Assembly: GCA_934661375.1 (NCBI GenBank)
Contig: CAKUJH010000011.1
Coordinates: forward strand, 24,795 to 88,794
Origin: an uncultured Victivallales bacterium
GTDB lineage: Bacteria > Verrucomicrobiota > Lentisphaeria > Victivallales > UBA1829
Length of the DNA: 64,000 nt
Reading direction: 5' to 3'
Shown here: positions 55,339-64,000 of the stretch, one piece after another
Layout: each line of letters opens with the position of its first letter
Position numbering within the stretch: the stretch's first letter is position 1
Made by a program: the position numbers and the translations under genes
The notes under the pieces: model-generated
What the model was told of the DNA's origin: nothing
Database searches by the model: none
Seen by the model: the letters and a program-made list of their open reading frames with translations, nothing else

Positions 55339-56898
55339 TCAGCCTTGCGGCGCAGCGGCGTTTTTCCGTGCAGCCGGATCCTTGACTGTGCCAAGGTATG
55401 CGGGCAGCTCGACGCCAGCCATGCCAGCGACGTCATGCAGCGGCGGCAGACTCTGCATCATACCGCTGAGAAAATTCGCCGTGGCGTTTTTGCCTTCGGG
55501 ATTCTTGCCGCCATCCCAGACCGTAACCTTGTCGATCTTGATATTGCGGATCGCTTCGGTCTGGAGCTTGACAATTTCCTCCAGTTTTTCGATCAGCAGC
55601 ATCTTGGAGGCAGAATCGGCATTGTTTCCGCAGGCGGCGATGATCTGATTGTAACCTTCGCCTTTGGCTTTCAGGATCTCGAAATTGCCGCGGGCCTCCG
55701 CTTCCAGTTTGGCGTAAATGGCATCCGCCTGACCTTTGGCTTCGCGGCGCAGTTTTTCGGCTTCGGCTTCCGCCTTGATCACCAGTTGCTGTCTTTCAAT
55801 TTCAGCATGAACGATGGTGTCGGCTTTCTGCTTTTCCATTTCCATGTTGGCGCGGGCGACCTGAGCAGTCTGTTCCGCTTCATAATCCGCCTGTTTGATT
55901 TTGGCTTCGGCGACCCGCTTGGCGGCTTCCGCCAGACGGTAGGCTTCGGCTTCTTTTTCGATACGGGCGGCATTGGACTGGGCTATTTCGATGGCGGAAA
56001 CGTTTTCTCCTTCGATGGCTGCGGCCTCGGCTTTCTTGGTCTCGATACGGCGCTGCTTGTCGGCGTCCGCTTCCCCGATGATGGCTTCGGCTTCCGCCTG
56101 CTTGATGGCAATGCGGCGGAGTTTGTCGGCATTGGCTTCTCCGGACTGGGCGTCCGCTTCCGCCTGAGACACGGCGATTCGCTGTGCCTTGCGCGCGTCC
56201 GCTTCACCGATCCCGCCCTTGCGCTCTTCTTCGGCAACTTCAATTCGCGCCTTGTTGATGGCTTCCGCCGCCGCCCGTTTGCCGATGGCGTTGATGTAAC
56301 CGCTTTCGTCCGTGATGTCGGTAATGTTCACGTTCAGAAGCAGCAGCCCGATCTTGTTGAGTTCTTCCGCCACGTTCTGTTCAATGCTGCGCAGAAATGT
56401 TTCACGGTCGGAGTTGATCTGCTCGATCGTCATGGAGGCGATCACCAGACGCAGCTGTCCGAATATAATGTCTTTCGCCAGCTCTCCGATGGCTTCCGGC
56501 GTCAAGCCCAGCAGACGGTTCGCCGCGTTCCCCATCAGGGCTTCATCCGTGCTGACGCCCACCGTGAAGACCGACGGGACGTTGATGCGGATATTCTGTT
56601 TGCACAGCGCGTTTTTCAGGTTGACTTCCAGCTGGATCGGACGCAGCGAAAGGAAGCCGTAGTCCTGAATCACCGGCCAGATGAACGCGGTCCCGCCGTG
56701 AATGCAGCGGGCAGCATGGGTCGCAGTCCGGTGATGAAACAGCACTGAACCGTAAATGACCATCACGCGGTCGGACGGACATTTCTTGATGCGGGCAAGA
56801 ATGCCCAATGCCACGGCAAAGATGACAAACAGGCCGATGGCAATCAGCAGTACGGTCCCGCCGGAAACCGGCGCAGCGATGACGGGTGAAATGAACAT
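55339..56898 (-). CDS. Flotillin-like SPFH protein
   Basis: The 519-residue protein has an N-terminal membrane segment (GGTVLLIAIGLFVIFAVALGILA), an SPFH domain (~35-210) and a long Glu/Ala-rich coiled coil (EAEADAQSGEANADKLRRIAIKQAEAEAIIG and similar) with the flotillin EA repeats, plus a C-terminal tail. It organises membrane microdomains. The upstream NfeD-like gene is its normal partner. Confidence 0.93.
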   Translation of the reverse strand: MFISPVIAAPVSGGTVLLIAIGLFVIFAVALGILARIKKCPSDRVMVIYGSVLFHHRTATHAARCIHGGTAFIWPVIQDYGFLSLRPIQLEVNLKNALCKQNIRINVPSVFTVGVSTDEALMGNAANRLLGLTPEAIGELAKDIIFGQLRLVIASMTIEQINSDRETFLRSIEQNVAEELNKIGLLLLNVNITDITDESGYINAIGKRAAAEAINKARIEVAEEERKGGIGEADARKAQRIAVSQAEADAQSGEANADKLRRIAIKQAEAEAIIGEADADKQRRIETKKAEAAAIEGENVSAIEIAQSNAARIEKEAEAYRLAEAAKRVAEAKIKQADYEAEQTAQVARANMEMEKQKADTIVHAEIERQQLVIKAEAEAEKLRREAKGQADAIYAKLEAEARGNFEILKAKGEGYNQIIAACGNNADSASKMLLIEKLEEIVKLQTEAIRNIKIDKVTVWDGGKNPEGKNATANFLSGMMQSLPPLHDVAGMAGVELPAYLGTVKDPAARKNAAAPQG

Positions 56899-56937
56899 GG
56901 GGTGGGGTTCTCCTTGGGTTGTATATTTGATTTTTAT

Positions 56938-57528
56938 TCAGGAAATTTTGCGAACCAGAAAACGGGAATCATCCAGCAGTGCGACAATCGTTACCGTGCT
57001 GCCGGTCGGAATGGCATCTTCGGCAACGGCTTTCAATTCATGCGTGGCTCCGTTCAGCGAAACCGTGATTTTGCCGACTTTCTCCCGTCCGCCGGGAATG
57101 CCGAGATACACAGAACCGTTTTTCCCAATGAAACTCTTGTTGGAAAAAGTTCCCGAATACTGCAGTTTGAGCATCCCCCAGATCATCAGGGCGGTAACCA
57201 CCATCGTGGCGAATCCGGCGGCAAACGCGCCGAGGAATCCTCCCAGTCCGTAACGTCCCCAGATCACACCGCCCCAGCCGAACACCGTCAGAAATGCCAG
57301 AATCGACCGGATGGAAAACAGTTTGAAATCCAATGCTCCGGTATCCAGATGATCCAGCGCGGCGCCGTCGGTATCAAAATCCGGTCCGTCCAGTCCGCCG
57401 AATCCGAACAGTGCCATCAGACAGGTCAGCGCAAAGAAAAAACTCCCGAAAATTGCCAATCCCCAATACACCGCCAGCACTCTGCCGTCCGACAGAAACG
57501 CTCCAATATTACCTATCCAGGATTCCAT
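56938..57528 (-). CDS. NfeD-like membrane protein (YuaF type)
   Basis: The 196-residue protein has hydrophobic segments (VYWGLAIFGSFFFALTCLMALFGFGG, SILAFLTVFGWGGVIWG, AAGFATMVVTALMIWGML) and a C-terminal OB-fold (GKNGSVYLGIPGG, TVTIVALLDDSRFLVRKI) as in NfeD/YuaF. It precedes the flotillin gene by 39 bp on the same strand, the typical operon. Confidence 0.85.
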   Translation of the reverse strand: MESWIGNIGAFLSDGRVLAVYWGLAIFGSFFFALTCLMALFGFGGLDGPDFDTDGAALDHLDTGALDFKLFSIRSILAFLTVFGWGGVIWGRYGLGGFLGAFAAGFATMVVTALMIWGMLKLQYSGTFSNKSFIGKNGSVYLGIPGGREKVGKITVSLNGATHELKAVAEDAIPTGSTVTIVALLDDSRFLVRKIS

Positions 57529-57720
57529 ATCGGCAACACTCCTTTCGTTTGTTTTTCATTACATTGATAAACAGATAATCGTTCTGTTTCATTTTTCAAG
57601 AGATAAAACTGTTTTTTTTGAGATTTTTTCTTTATTCCGCCCGGATTTTTTGTGTAGAGACCGTTCCAGGTCTGCATTTCACAGAATAAGAATATAAGCC
57701 TTGTATTTTCTTGCCGCAGC

Positions 57721-57748
57721 TTGACAAATGACAGGGTGATGGTATTTT
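57721..57748 (+). promoter_or_regulatory. Promoter of the two-gene membrane operon
   Basis: TTGACA (57721-57726) and TATTTT (57743-57748) have a 16-bp spacer, as at several promoters here. The gene starts 35 bp downstream. Confidence 0.5.
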
Positions 57749-57782
57749 ATGGAACCGTTATTTATAACTGAAGGAATGTATT

Positions 57783-58172
57783 ATGCTCCGTCCAGTGAAA
57801 ATATTGATTTATTTTATCATGGGTGTCGTTTTTATTTTTGTGATGATCGAAATGGCATTCTTTTACCATTATCGGAATCTGTCTGAAATCAATATGACAT
57901 ATATTGAGCGGGAGCCTGTCTCCATGAAACTTGCCGTCCGGAAAGCACAAAGAATGGAATATTCCGCAATGAATATTTCTTTTTACGCTAAAGAAGGACC
58001 GTTCTGGTTTTCTGTAAGTAAAGACTTTACGGATCTGCGGATCTGTTCCTGCCGCAACACCAGCGTAATGGTCGTCTATTCCTGCTATGATATTTCCTCT
58101 GGAACTGAAAAAACAAAACTCCTGGATTTACTGAAATTGAAATATCTGCAAAATATGGGAACAGCGGAGTGA
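57783..58172 (+). CDS. Small membrane-anchored protein, unknown function
   Basis: The 129-residue product starts with a membrane helix (ILIYFIMGVVFIFVMIEMAFFY) and a soluble alpha/beta part (SMKLAVRKAQRMEYSAMNISFYAKEGPFWFSVSKDFTDLRIC). I recognise no family. GAAGGA precedes the ATG. The next gene starts 1 bp after its stop, so they are coupled. Confidence 0.65.
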   Translation: MLRPVKILIYFIMGVVFIFVMIEMAFFYHYRNLSEINMTYIEREPVSMKLAVRKAQRMEYSAMNISFYAKEGPFWFSVSKDFTDLRICSCRNTSVMVVYSCYDISSGTEKTKLLDLLKLKYLQNMGTAE

Positions 58173-58173
58173 A

Positions 58174-59196
58174 ATGATGAAACCATTTTTATGCAGTATT
58201 GGAAGAATAGCCGGCACGGTCTGTGCAATTCTTCTGATTGCGGTCTTTTCCTATATCATATGGCAGCCGGGCAGGGAGCTGCCCGAAGATATATTGTCCA
58301 ATGATCTGAAAAACGGAATCTGGCTGAGCCACGGATGGTTTGCGGATGATGCGTATTTGCAGAGAAACCGTAAAAATCCGTCTGAATTCCGGGATGCGGA
58401 AAATTTGACAGCTCTTTTCGAAAAATTGAAAACGCACGGGATTCATTATGTTTTTCCGCATCTTTGCCCTGTCCAAGAGGACGGCAATCTGCCCGGACAT
58501 GATGACCGGCAGATCGAAAAATTTCTGGATGCCGCACAGAAATATGATATGGAAGTGATCCTTTGGTCCGGCGGCATACTGGATGAATCGGCTTTGATTC
58601 ACAGTTCCGCCTGGCGGAAAAATTTCACCGGTTCGCTGAATCAGTTTCTGCTGAAACACCCGCGCATAGCCGGAATTCAGCTGAATGTGGAGCCGCTGCC
58701 GGACGGAGATCCGGCGTTTCTGCTGCTCCTGGATGAAATCAGGAACAGGATCGGTTCCGGAAAAATTCTTTCGGTGGCGGCATATCCGCCTCCGACCCGC
58801 TGGCAGCCGAACGCGCATGTTCATTGGAGTTTGCCGTATCTTCGCCAGGTCGCAGCAAGGACGGATCTTTTATGTGTGATGATGTATGATACCGGAATCC
58901 GTTATGAAAAATTTTATACGTCGCTGATGTGTTCCTGGACGGAAGAACTGCTGTCTGTCTGCAATGGTTTATCCTGTAAGTTATTGTGTGGAATTCCAGC
59001 TTATGAAGACGCAGGAGTCTCCTATCATAATCCGCGGGTTGAAAATCTGAGTTCCGCCCTTTCCGGAATCGCAGCGGGTTTGCATCAAGCATCCGACAAA
59101 AGGAGTTTTACGGGTTTTGCCATTTACAGTGATTGGGAAATGACCGCAGAAAAATGGAAAATCTGGGATTCCTTTACAAGAAAAGTTGAAAAATAA
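58174..59196 (+). CDS. Membrane-anchored GH18-like barrel protein
   Basis: The 340-residue protein has a single N-terminal membrane helix (TVCAILLIAVFSYIIW) and a barrel: HGIHYVFPHLCPV, MEVILWSGG, IAGIQLNVEPLPDGD, ILSVAAYPPP, LLCVMMYDTG, LLCGIPAYEDAG. The NVEP and MYD patterns resemble GH18-type hydrolases, with Glu in the acid position, but the canonical DxxDxDxE is not clear. It is coupled to the small membrane gene upstream. Confidence 0.65.
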   Translation: MMKPFLCSIGRIAGTVCAILLIAVFSYIIWQPGRELPEDILSNDLKNGIWLSHGWFADDAYLQRNRKNPSEFRDAENLTALFEKLKTHGIHYVFPHLCPVQEDGNLPGHDDRQIEKFLDAAQKYDMEVILWSGGILDESALIHSSAWRKNFTGSLNQFLLKHPRIAGIQLNVEPLPDGDPAFLLLLDEIRNRIGSGKILSVAAYPPPTRWQPNAHVHWSLPYLRQVAARTDLLCVMMYDTGIRYEKFYTSLMCSWTEELLSVCNGLSCKLLCGIPAYEDAGVSYHNPRVENLSSALSGIAAGLHQASDKRSFTGFAIYSDWEMTAEKWKIWDSFTRKVEK

Positions 59197-59213
59197 TTCT
59201 TCATCACCGCGGG

Positions 59214-60269
59214 TTATGCGGGCGCGGGGGGACGGCGGATTTTGTCCAGGTTGAGAAGACGCGGCTCCACTGCGTGGCGCAACGGTTTCTCCGGAATGCC
59301 GTTCCGGATCATGTTCAATAACTGGTCCGCCGCAATGTAGCCCATTTCCCGGAGGCGGATGTCCACACTCGGCAGATTGAAGCGTTTACAGAGATGCGGC
59401 AGACCACCGAAGCCGGTAACCTGAATGCGCCGCAGCAGTGCCGGGTCAAAAAGCGCAATTTCCTGTATCATGGCAGCGGCATCATTGTCGTTTTCCGTGG
59501 CAATCAGCGTGACGTCCGGATATTTCTGCAGGATGTCCTGCAAAACCTCTTTGGCACTGTCCGGTTCGCCGTTCTTGCCGTAGAAACAGCGCGCGAGAGC
59601 ATCGGAACAGCCGTGCTCACGCATGGCACGGATGAAGCCGCGTTTGGGTGAACTCAAATGCAGCTGGGCAAGATCGGTAAGAAAAAGCGCGATCTTCCGG
59701 TGTCCGGCATCGTAAACGGCATTCATCAGCTGGTAGGCTCCTTCGAACGAGTTGCCGTTGACCGCGTGATGCACGGTGTCCACTGGGGAAAAATCCTGGT
59801 CCACATGAATCAGCGGAATCCCTTTCGGCGCCGTCAGCGCACCGTAGGACATGGTCAATATTCCCTGAAACGGCGTACTGTGAAAATCATCCAGATACTC
59901 CTGCAGATGACAGGGTTCCGGCGTGATCAGGGTCAGCAGATATCTGGAACGCAGCAGCCGTTCCACTGCGCCGCTGACGACTATGGATGTATGATGTGCC
60001 GGCAGAGCCGTGAAGAAGGCGATCTGCCCGGCTGGGAAAATTTCTTCGCGCAGAACCCGTGTGCCGCTGCCGCGGACGCCGCGTTCCAGCAGTCCCAGAT
60101 TCACCAGCTGAGTTACCGCCCGGTTGGCAGTGGTCTTGTTGATGCCGAACCGTTCCGCCAGTTCATATTCCGAAGGAAATTTTGTGCCGCGCGGATATTG
60201 ACCATTGGCGAGTTCCAGCTTCAGAGTCTCAGTCAGCCGCGCAACCGTCATGCGATATTCCGACTCCAT
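59214..60269 (-). CDS. GntR-type regulator with LacI-like sensor (AraR-like)
   Basis: The 351-residue protein has a GntR winged helix (KFPSEYELAERFGINKTTANRAVTQLVNLGLLERG) and a LacI-type sugar-binding domain (GAVERLLRSRYLLTLITPEP, LIATENDNDAAAMIQEI, VTGFGG). This AraR-like fusion usually responds to a sugar. It is divergent from the pseudopilin/DUF4838 operon and is its probable regulator. Confidence 0.9.
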   Translation of the reverse strand: MESEYRMTVARLTETLKLELANGQYPRGTKFPSEYELAERFGINKTTANRAVTQLVNLGLLERGVRGSGTRVLREEIFPAGQIAFFTALPAHHTSIVVSGAVERLLRSRYLLTLITPEPCHLQEYLDDFHSTPFQGILTMSYGALTAPKGIPLIHVDQDFSPVDTVHHAVNGNSFEGAYQLMNAVYDAGHRKIALFLTDLAQLHLSSPKRGFIRAMREHGCSDALARCFYGKNGEPDSAKEVLQDILQKYPDVTLIATENDNDAAAMIQEIALFDPALLRRIQVTGFGGLPHLCKRFNLPSVDIRLREMGYIAADQLLNMIRNGIPEKPLRHAVEPRLLNLDKIRRPPAPA

Positions 60270-60575
60270 GATTTCCTCCGTTTTTCTGTTTATTTCCGCA
60301 ATATAACCTGTCCTTCCGGAATGTCAACTGCGTTTTGAAGAAAAAAGCACATGATTTACAATAATGGAAAAATATTTCTTCAAACGGGTTGACAAATCCC
60401 ATTTTTTCGTTATAATTTAGTAAAACAGGATTTTATGTATGGAAAAAGCGAATGATTCACACCCGTTGAACATAAGAATCAGGAGAAAAGACAGAATATA
60501 AAAACGAAGACGCATAATTTCATATTACAAAATGATGTCATAGTCAGGAACAAAACCAGAAAGGGGAACCAGATC
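60270..60575 (+). promoter_or_regulatory. Divergent promoter region and long leader of the DUF4838 operon
   Basis: TTGACA (60389-60394), 16-bp spacer, TATAAT (60411-60416) form a consensus promoter 160 bp before the pseudopilin. The ~150-nt leader between has no long gene. Its end (AAAGGGGAACCAGATCATGAAC) resembles the same position of the pseudopilin at 45396. Confidence 0.7.
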
Positions 60576-61367
60576 ATGAACCACCGGCAGCCGTTATCAT
60601 CCATTCCGTATTTCATGCATTATATTTCGCATTCGAAGCGTAAGTCGTTGCGGTTTACATTGATAGAACTCCTCGTGGTGATTGCTGTTATTGCAATTCT
60701 GGCGGGAATGCTGCTCCCGGCTCTGAGCGCGGCAAAAAAGAAGGCGCAGGCGATCAGCTGCATCGGTCAGCTCAAACAGCTCGGCACAGCCATGGCGCTG
60801 TACCGCGGCGACAATCAGGAATACTGGACGATCAGCCGTTTGGGTACGGACAGCAGCGGCAGTGTGCTTTACTGGGTGAATTCCTATGCGCCGTACTTCA
60901 ATTACAAAGAAACGATTTACACTTACGGTACGTGGTCTCCGAAATGGCTGCTTTGTCCTTCCATGATCGGCAGAAGCAGCGATACACTGGCGTTCGGGTG
61001 TTCCTATCCTTACAACTCCGGCTGTTTCGGCGAATCGGATTACTCCAAACTGCGGAAATCGCTGAAACAGCCCAGCAAGGTTCTGGTTCACGGCGACGGC
61101 TGGTATCACCCGAAGGTGGCGGAATACCGGAAGCTCGGTCATATTGAATTCCTCGCCGCTGAACCGAAGTATCAGGTGTGTTACCGTCACAGCCGGCGCA
61201 GCAATATTCTCTATGCCGACTCCCATATCAACCCGGAACCCCCGCAGATGCTGAATTTCAATTACTATAATTACGGCTGGTATCCGTGGTTCAACCGGAC
61301 GCAGGAACAGGAATCCGGCAGTCCGCCGATTGCGCCGTATCTGGACGGATACGCCCCTTACAACTGA
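60576..61367 (+). CDS. Type II secretion-like pseudopilin (H-X9-D family)
   Basis: The 263-residue protein has a longer leader (SSIPYFMHYISHSKRKSL) then RFTLIELLVVIAVIAILAGMLLPAL, again with Arg before Phe. Near the end, YRHSRRSNILYADSHINPEPP gives H-X9-DS, a small change from the usual DG. AAAGGGGAA precedes the ATG. It lies 47 bp before the DUF4838 enzyme in the same operon. Confidence 0.88.
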   Translation: MNHRQPLSSIPYFMHYISHSKRKSLRFTLIELLVVIAVIAILAGMLLPALSAAKKKAQAISCIGQLKQLGTAMALYRGDNQEYWTISRLGTDSSGSVLYWVNSYAPYFNYKETIYTYGTWSPKWLLCPSMIGRSSDTLAFGCSYPYNSGCFGESDYSKLRKSLKQPSKVLVHGDGWYHPKVAEYRKLGHIEFLAAEPKYQVCYRHSRRSNILYADSHINPEPPQMLNFNYYNYGWYPWFNRTQEQESGSPPIAPYLDGYAPYN

Positions 61368-61414
61368 CCGTGAACTTGTAAAACACAACCATATAAAGAC
61401 AGGAAAGGCATTCA

Positions 61415-63952
61415 ATGAATCCGAAACATCTCATTCTTCTGTTTGCCGGCAGTCTCATGACTGGAGTTCTGGGGGCGTATGACCTCAAAACCCCGGAACT
61501 GACTCCGGTCAAATTCGAAACGGCGGGAAAACATGCCGCATTGCCGCTGGTGTCCGGCGGGAAACTGAACTTTGCCATCGCCGCCGATCTTCAGGCGGAA
61601 AACCGCATGAGCGGAAAAAACCGCACGGAAAAGAGCATAGCCCCGGCAATCCGGATTCTGTCGGAAGCAATTGAAAGATGCACCGGAGTTCAGCCGCGGG
61701 TCATAGACGTCAAGGACGCCGCGAAGGAAAAATACCTGATTGTGGTCGGGGACTGTTCACTGGCACGGGAAAACGGTGTGGATGTTTCCAAACTGCCGCC
61801 GCAGGGTTTCGCCGTGAAAACATTTGACCGCGGCGTCATCATCGCCGGCAGCGATTCATCCCTGATTGCCGGTTACAACATGAAACCGCTGGAAGGCCGC
61901 GGTTCCTCCACCGGAACCAAGTACGGAGCCTATGATTTTGCGGAACGTTTTCTGGGGGTCCGTTATTACTTCCCCGGAGAGTACGGCACGCTGTGGCCGA
62001 AAATTACGGAACTTGCCGTTCAGCCGGCAAGCTATACGGATGCTCCGTATTTCGATACCCGCGGCGGACAGTTTTATCTCGGCAACACGATCCATTCCGC
62101 GGAGTCGAAAAAATTCTGGGAACCGTATCTGGGCAAACTGACCGCGGAAGATGTGCGGTTCTGGGACCGCTGGCGCATGGGCAGCACTCTGCCGTCCGGC
62201 GGTACACATTGTCCGCGTCCCGAATGGATTGCCAAAGCCTATCCGGAGCGTCTGCGCACGATTTTCTACACATCACCTTCCGGCAATTTCTGGTATAATC
62301 CGAAAGCGCACATCGGCAATTATTTTGATGTGGTGAATCTGGAATTTGCCGATCTTCTGTTCGAATCACTCAAAAAATATTACGACAGCAACGGAAAAAT
62401 TGATGAGGGCGGTTACCGAGATCAGGGCTGCAACACCACCTATTTTTCCTTCGGCATGTGCGATACGCTGATGACCGACCCGGAAGTGGTCAACAATCCG
62501 ACAGTCCGCCGGCTGGGGCTGATGACGGAAAAAGACATGGCGCGCGGGACGAATGCCGGCATGGCGAACATCTACGCTCGTTTCCATCAGTATCTGGCGA
62601 ACCGGATTGCCAAAGAGTATCCGGGCATGAAACTGTACATCATGGCGTATTACAATGTTCAGTACGCCGGAACGGATCCGCGGTGGAAACTGCCGCCGAA
62701 CACCGAAGTGAATCTCTGTCTCGGCGGTCTGCCGAACAAGGTGCATAATGCGGCGCAGCGTGCGGACATGCTGAAAATCGCGCGGGAATGGTATGAATCG
62801 CTGGGAAACCGTCCGATTCAGAAACTCTGGCTGTATTCGGGAACCAATCCGTTCGTGCTGGCGGTCAACGGCGAATTTGTCGGCGATATTCCGAAAATGT
62901 TCGGCAAATATCTGGGACGCACCAGCCTGTTCCATGACCACTGTGAAACGGAGCCGGGCGTTACCTGGTTCTTCTATCCTTCGTATTACGCCGCCTACCG
63001 CAGCATGTGGAATCCCGACTGGAATGCCGCCAAAGCCATTGATTCCCATTGGGATGCGTTCTACGGGAAGGAAACGGGCAAATATCTGCGCGAATTTCAT
63101 CAGCTGCTGCGTGAATGCTACCGCAAATATGCGCTTGACAGCGAATCCTCCCAGAACAGTGTTCTGTATCCGGCGGCGGAACTCGCCAAAATGGAAAAAC
63201 TGCTGAAGCAGGCAAAGGCATCTGTCAAACCCGGAACCATTGAGGAAAAACGGCTGAATCTGTTCCTTGCCCCCTGGCCGAAAGCAATTGCGTCGATCCG
63301 CAACCAGCTTTCATATGAACGCCCCGTCCACGGCGTTTACCAGCTGCTCGGCAGCGAGAAAGTTACGCTCGACGGCAAAGGCGATGAAGCGTTCTGGGCA
63401 AAAGTCAAACCCATGCCGCTGATTGACCCGAAGGGATCCGGCGCCAAACCCAAATATCCCGCATCCCTCAAACTGGCATGGGACAAAACCGGTATCTACG
63501 GTCTGTTCCAGACGCCGTACGCTCCTGCTGCGGACAAGAACAAGGATCTGTGGTTCAATGACAGCTACGAGATTCTGTTTTCGCCGGGACTCAAAAAAGA
63601 AGTGGAATACCAGTTTGCCTTCGACCCGCTGAAGAACTGTTTCTTCGGAACTCAGCGGCATCTGCCGATTCCCCAGCCGTTCGACAGCAATTGGAAGGTG
63701 AAGGGTTTCCAGCTGGAATCCCGTTATGATTCCAAAGGCTGGACCGCTGAATTCTACATTCCGTTCAGCGTGTTTGAAGGCGGAGCCCCGCAGGTTTACG
63801 ACAGCTGGTTCTGCAACGTCGTCCGCAATAAAATGGGCGGCGAAAAAGAATACAGCGGAACCTCCATGACGCTTGGCAACAATCATAATATGTCCATGTT
63901 CGGCATCATTAAATTTTCAGGAAAAGGAGATGGTATGATAAAAGAGATGTGA
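61415..63952 (+). CDS. Secreted DUF4838 alpha-glucuronidase-like enzyme with CBM9-like domain
   Basis: The 845-residue protein has a signal peptide (MNPKHLILLFAGSLMTGVLG), an N-terminal glycosidase-like domain (EAIERCTGVQPRVIDVKDA, GTKYGAYDFAERFLGVRYYFPGEYGTLWP), a DUF4838 barrel (FGMCDTLMTDPEV, MAYYNVQYAG, LWLYSGTNPF) and a C-terminal CBM9-like sandwich (VTLDGKGDEAFWAKVK, GIYGLFQTPY, FNDSYEILFSPG, WTAEFYIPFSVFEGG). AGGAAAGG precedes the ATG. Likely substrate is a uronic-acid-containing polysaccharide or host glycan (inference). Confidence 0.85.
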   Translation: MNPKHLILLFAGSLMTGVLGAYDLKTPELTPVKFETAGKHAALPLVSGGKLNFAIAADLQAENRMSGKNRTEKSIAPAIRILSEAIERCTGVQPRVIDVKDAAKEKYLIVVGDCSLARENGVDVSKLPPQGFAVKTFDRGVIIAGSDSSLIAGYNMKPLEGRGSSTGTKYGAYDFAERFLGVRYYFPGEYGTLWPKITELAVQPASYTDAPYFDTRGGQFYLGNTIHSAESKKFWEPYLGKLTAEDVRFWDRWRMGSTLPSGGTHCPRPEWIAKAYPERLRTIFYTSPSGNFWYNPKAHIGNYFDVVNLEFADLLFESLKKYYDSNGKIDEGGYRDQGCNTTYFSFGMCDTLMTDPEVVNNPTVRRLGLMTEKDMARGTNAGMANIYARFHQYLANRIAKEYPGMKLYIMAYYNVQYAGTDPRWKLPPNTEVNLCLGGLPNKVHNAAQRADMLKIAREWYESLGNRPIQKLWLYSGTNPFVLAVNGEFVGDIPKMFGKYLGRTSLFHDHCETEPGVTWFFYPSYYAAYRSMWNPDWNAAKAIDSHWDAFYGKETGKYLREFHQLLRECYRKYALDSESSQNSVLYPAAELAKMEKLLKQAKASVKPGTIEEKRLNLFLAPWPKAIASIRNQLSYERPVHGVYQLLGSEKVTLDGKGDEAFWAKVKPMPLIDPKGSGAKPKYPASLKLAWDKTGIYGLFQTPYAPAADKNKDLWFNDSYEILFSPGLKKEVEYQFAFDPLKNCFFGTQRHLPIPQPFDSNWKVKGFQLESRYDSKGWTAEFYIPFSVFEGGAPQVYDSWFCNVVRNKMGGEKEYSGTSMTLGNNHNMSMFGIIKFSGKGDGMIKEM

Positions 63953-64000
63953 GTAGCGACATCTGCGTTGAAGATGTAAATTATGAAATAATGATTTACT

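Overview
The window reads as chromosome of a gut-type Lentisphaerota bacterium (Victivallales-like). The evidence is three H-X9-DG pseudopilin genes with the RFTLIELLVVIA signature, large secreted carbohydrate-active proteins (DUF4091/GH123-like, LamG plus barrel, DUF4838), GntR/LacI/AraC regulators beside them, and moderately high GC with many NNC/NNG codons. This phylum call is inference from gene content only. No rRNA, tRNA, CRISPR array or recognisable transposase was seen.

Layout. 1-1.7 kb: end of a biotin operon (bioD, bioA) closed by a terminator. 1.7-7.2 kb: an AraC regulator facing left, then a small coupled ORF, 5-formyl-THF cyclo-ligase, RNase Y, an HD hydrolase and an OppF-type ATPase. 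7.2-10.7 kb (minus): pseudopilin, then secreted GH123-like enzyme. 10.9-13.7 kb: an AraC gene whose promoter, ribosome binding site and first seven codons are present twice, as a 121-bp direct repeat bracketing a two-gene nucleotidyltransferase/winged-helix cassette. 13.9-26.5 kb: a long MoxR/DUF58/vWA/TPR operon with a predicted flavinylated FMN-binding protein and a 2249-residue vWA-TPR protein.

26.6-39 kb is a redox island. A MerR/LysR pair faces two operons, and three similar 17-bp MerR-type sites lie in the merR promoter and in the two target promoters. The targets are predicted exported flavoproteins and a CMD-cupin protein, then a DXS-like enzyme, a NapH-like ferredoxin with an internal twin-arginine motif, larB-larC-larE (nickel-pincer cofactor), tatA-tatC, and a Tat-type aldo/keto reductase with two ferredoxin motifs. 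At 39.4-41.9 kb a nickel/cobalt ECF transporter (nikMN-Q-O) follows, which would supply the Lar pathway. An OmpR-type response regulator without a visible kinase lies convergent to it.

42.7-51 kb: a strong promoter, LacI regulator, ADP-ribosylglycohydrolase, pseudopilin, a secreted two-domain protein and a 1262-residue LamG/barrel/malectin-like protein, ending in a bidirectional terminator. 51-57.5 kb (mostly minus): FtsB/DivIC-like protein, Rho with an Asn-rich prion-like insert, CoaE, a plus-strand NUDIX hydrolase, and an NfeD/flotillin/MIF-like operon. 57.7-59.2 kb: two membrane-anchored proteins, one with a GH18-like barrel. 59.2-64 kb: a GntR/LacI-type regulator divergent from a pseudopilin plus DUF4838 glycosidase operon.

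The best candidates for undescribed biology are the repeated pairing of one pseudopilin with one secreted hydrolase under a shared, DNA-conserved leader; the promoter-bracketed nucleotidyltransferase cassette; the MerR/Tat/nickel-pincer redox island; and the prion-like Rho.
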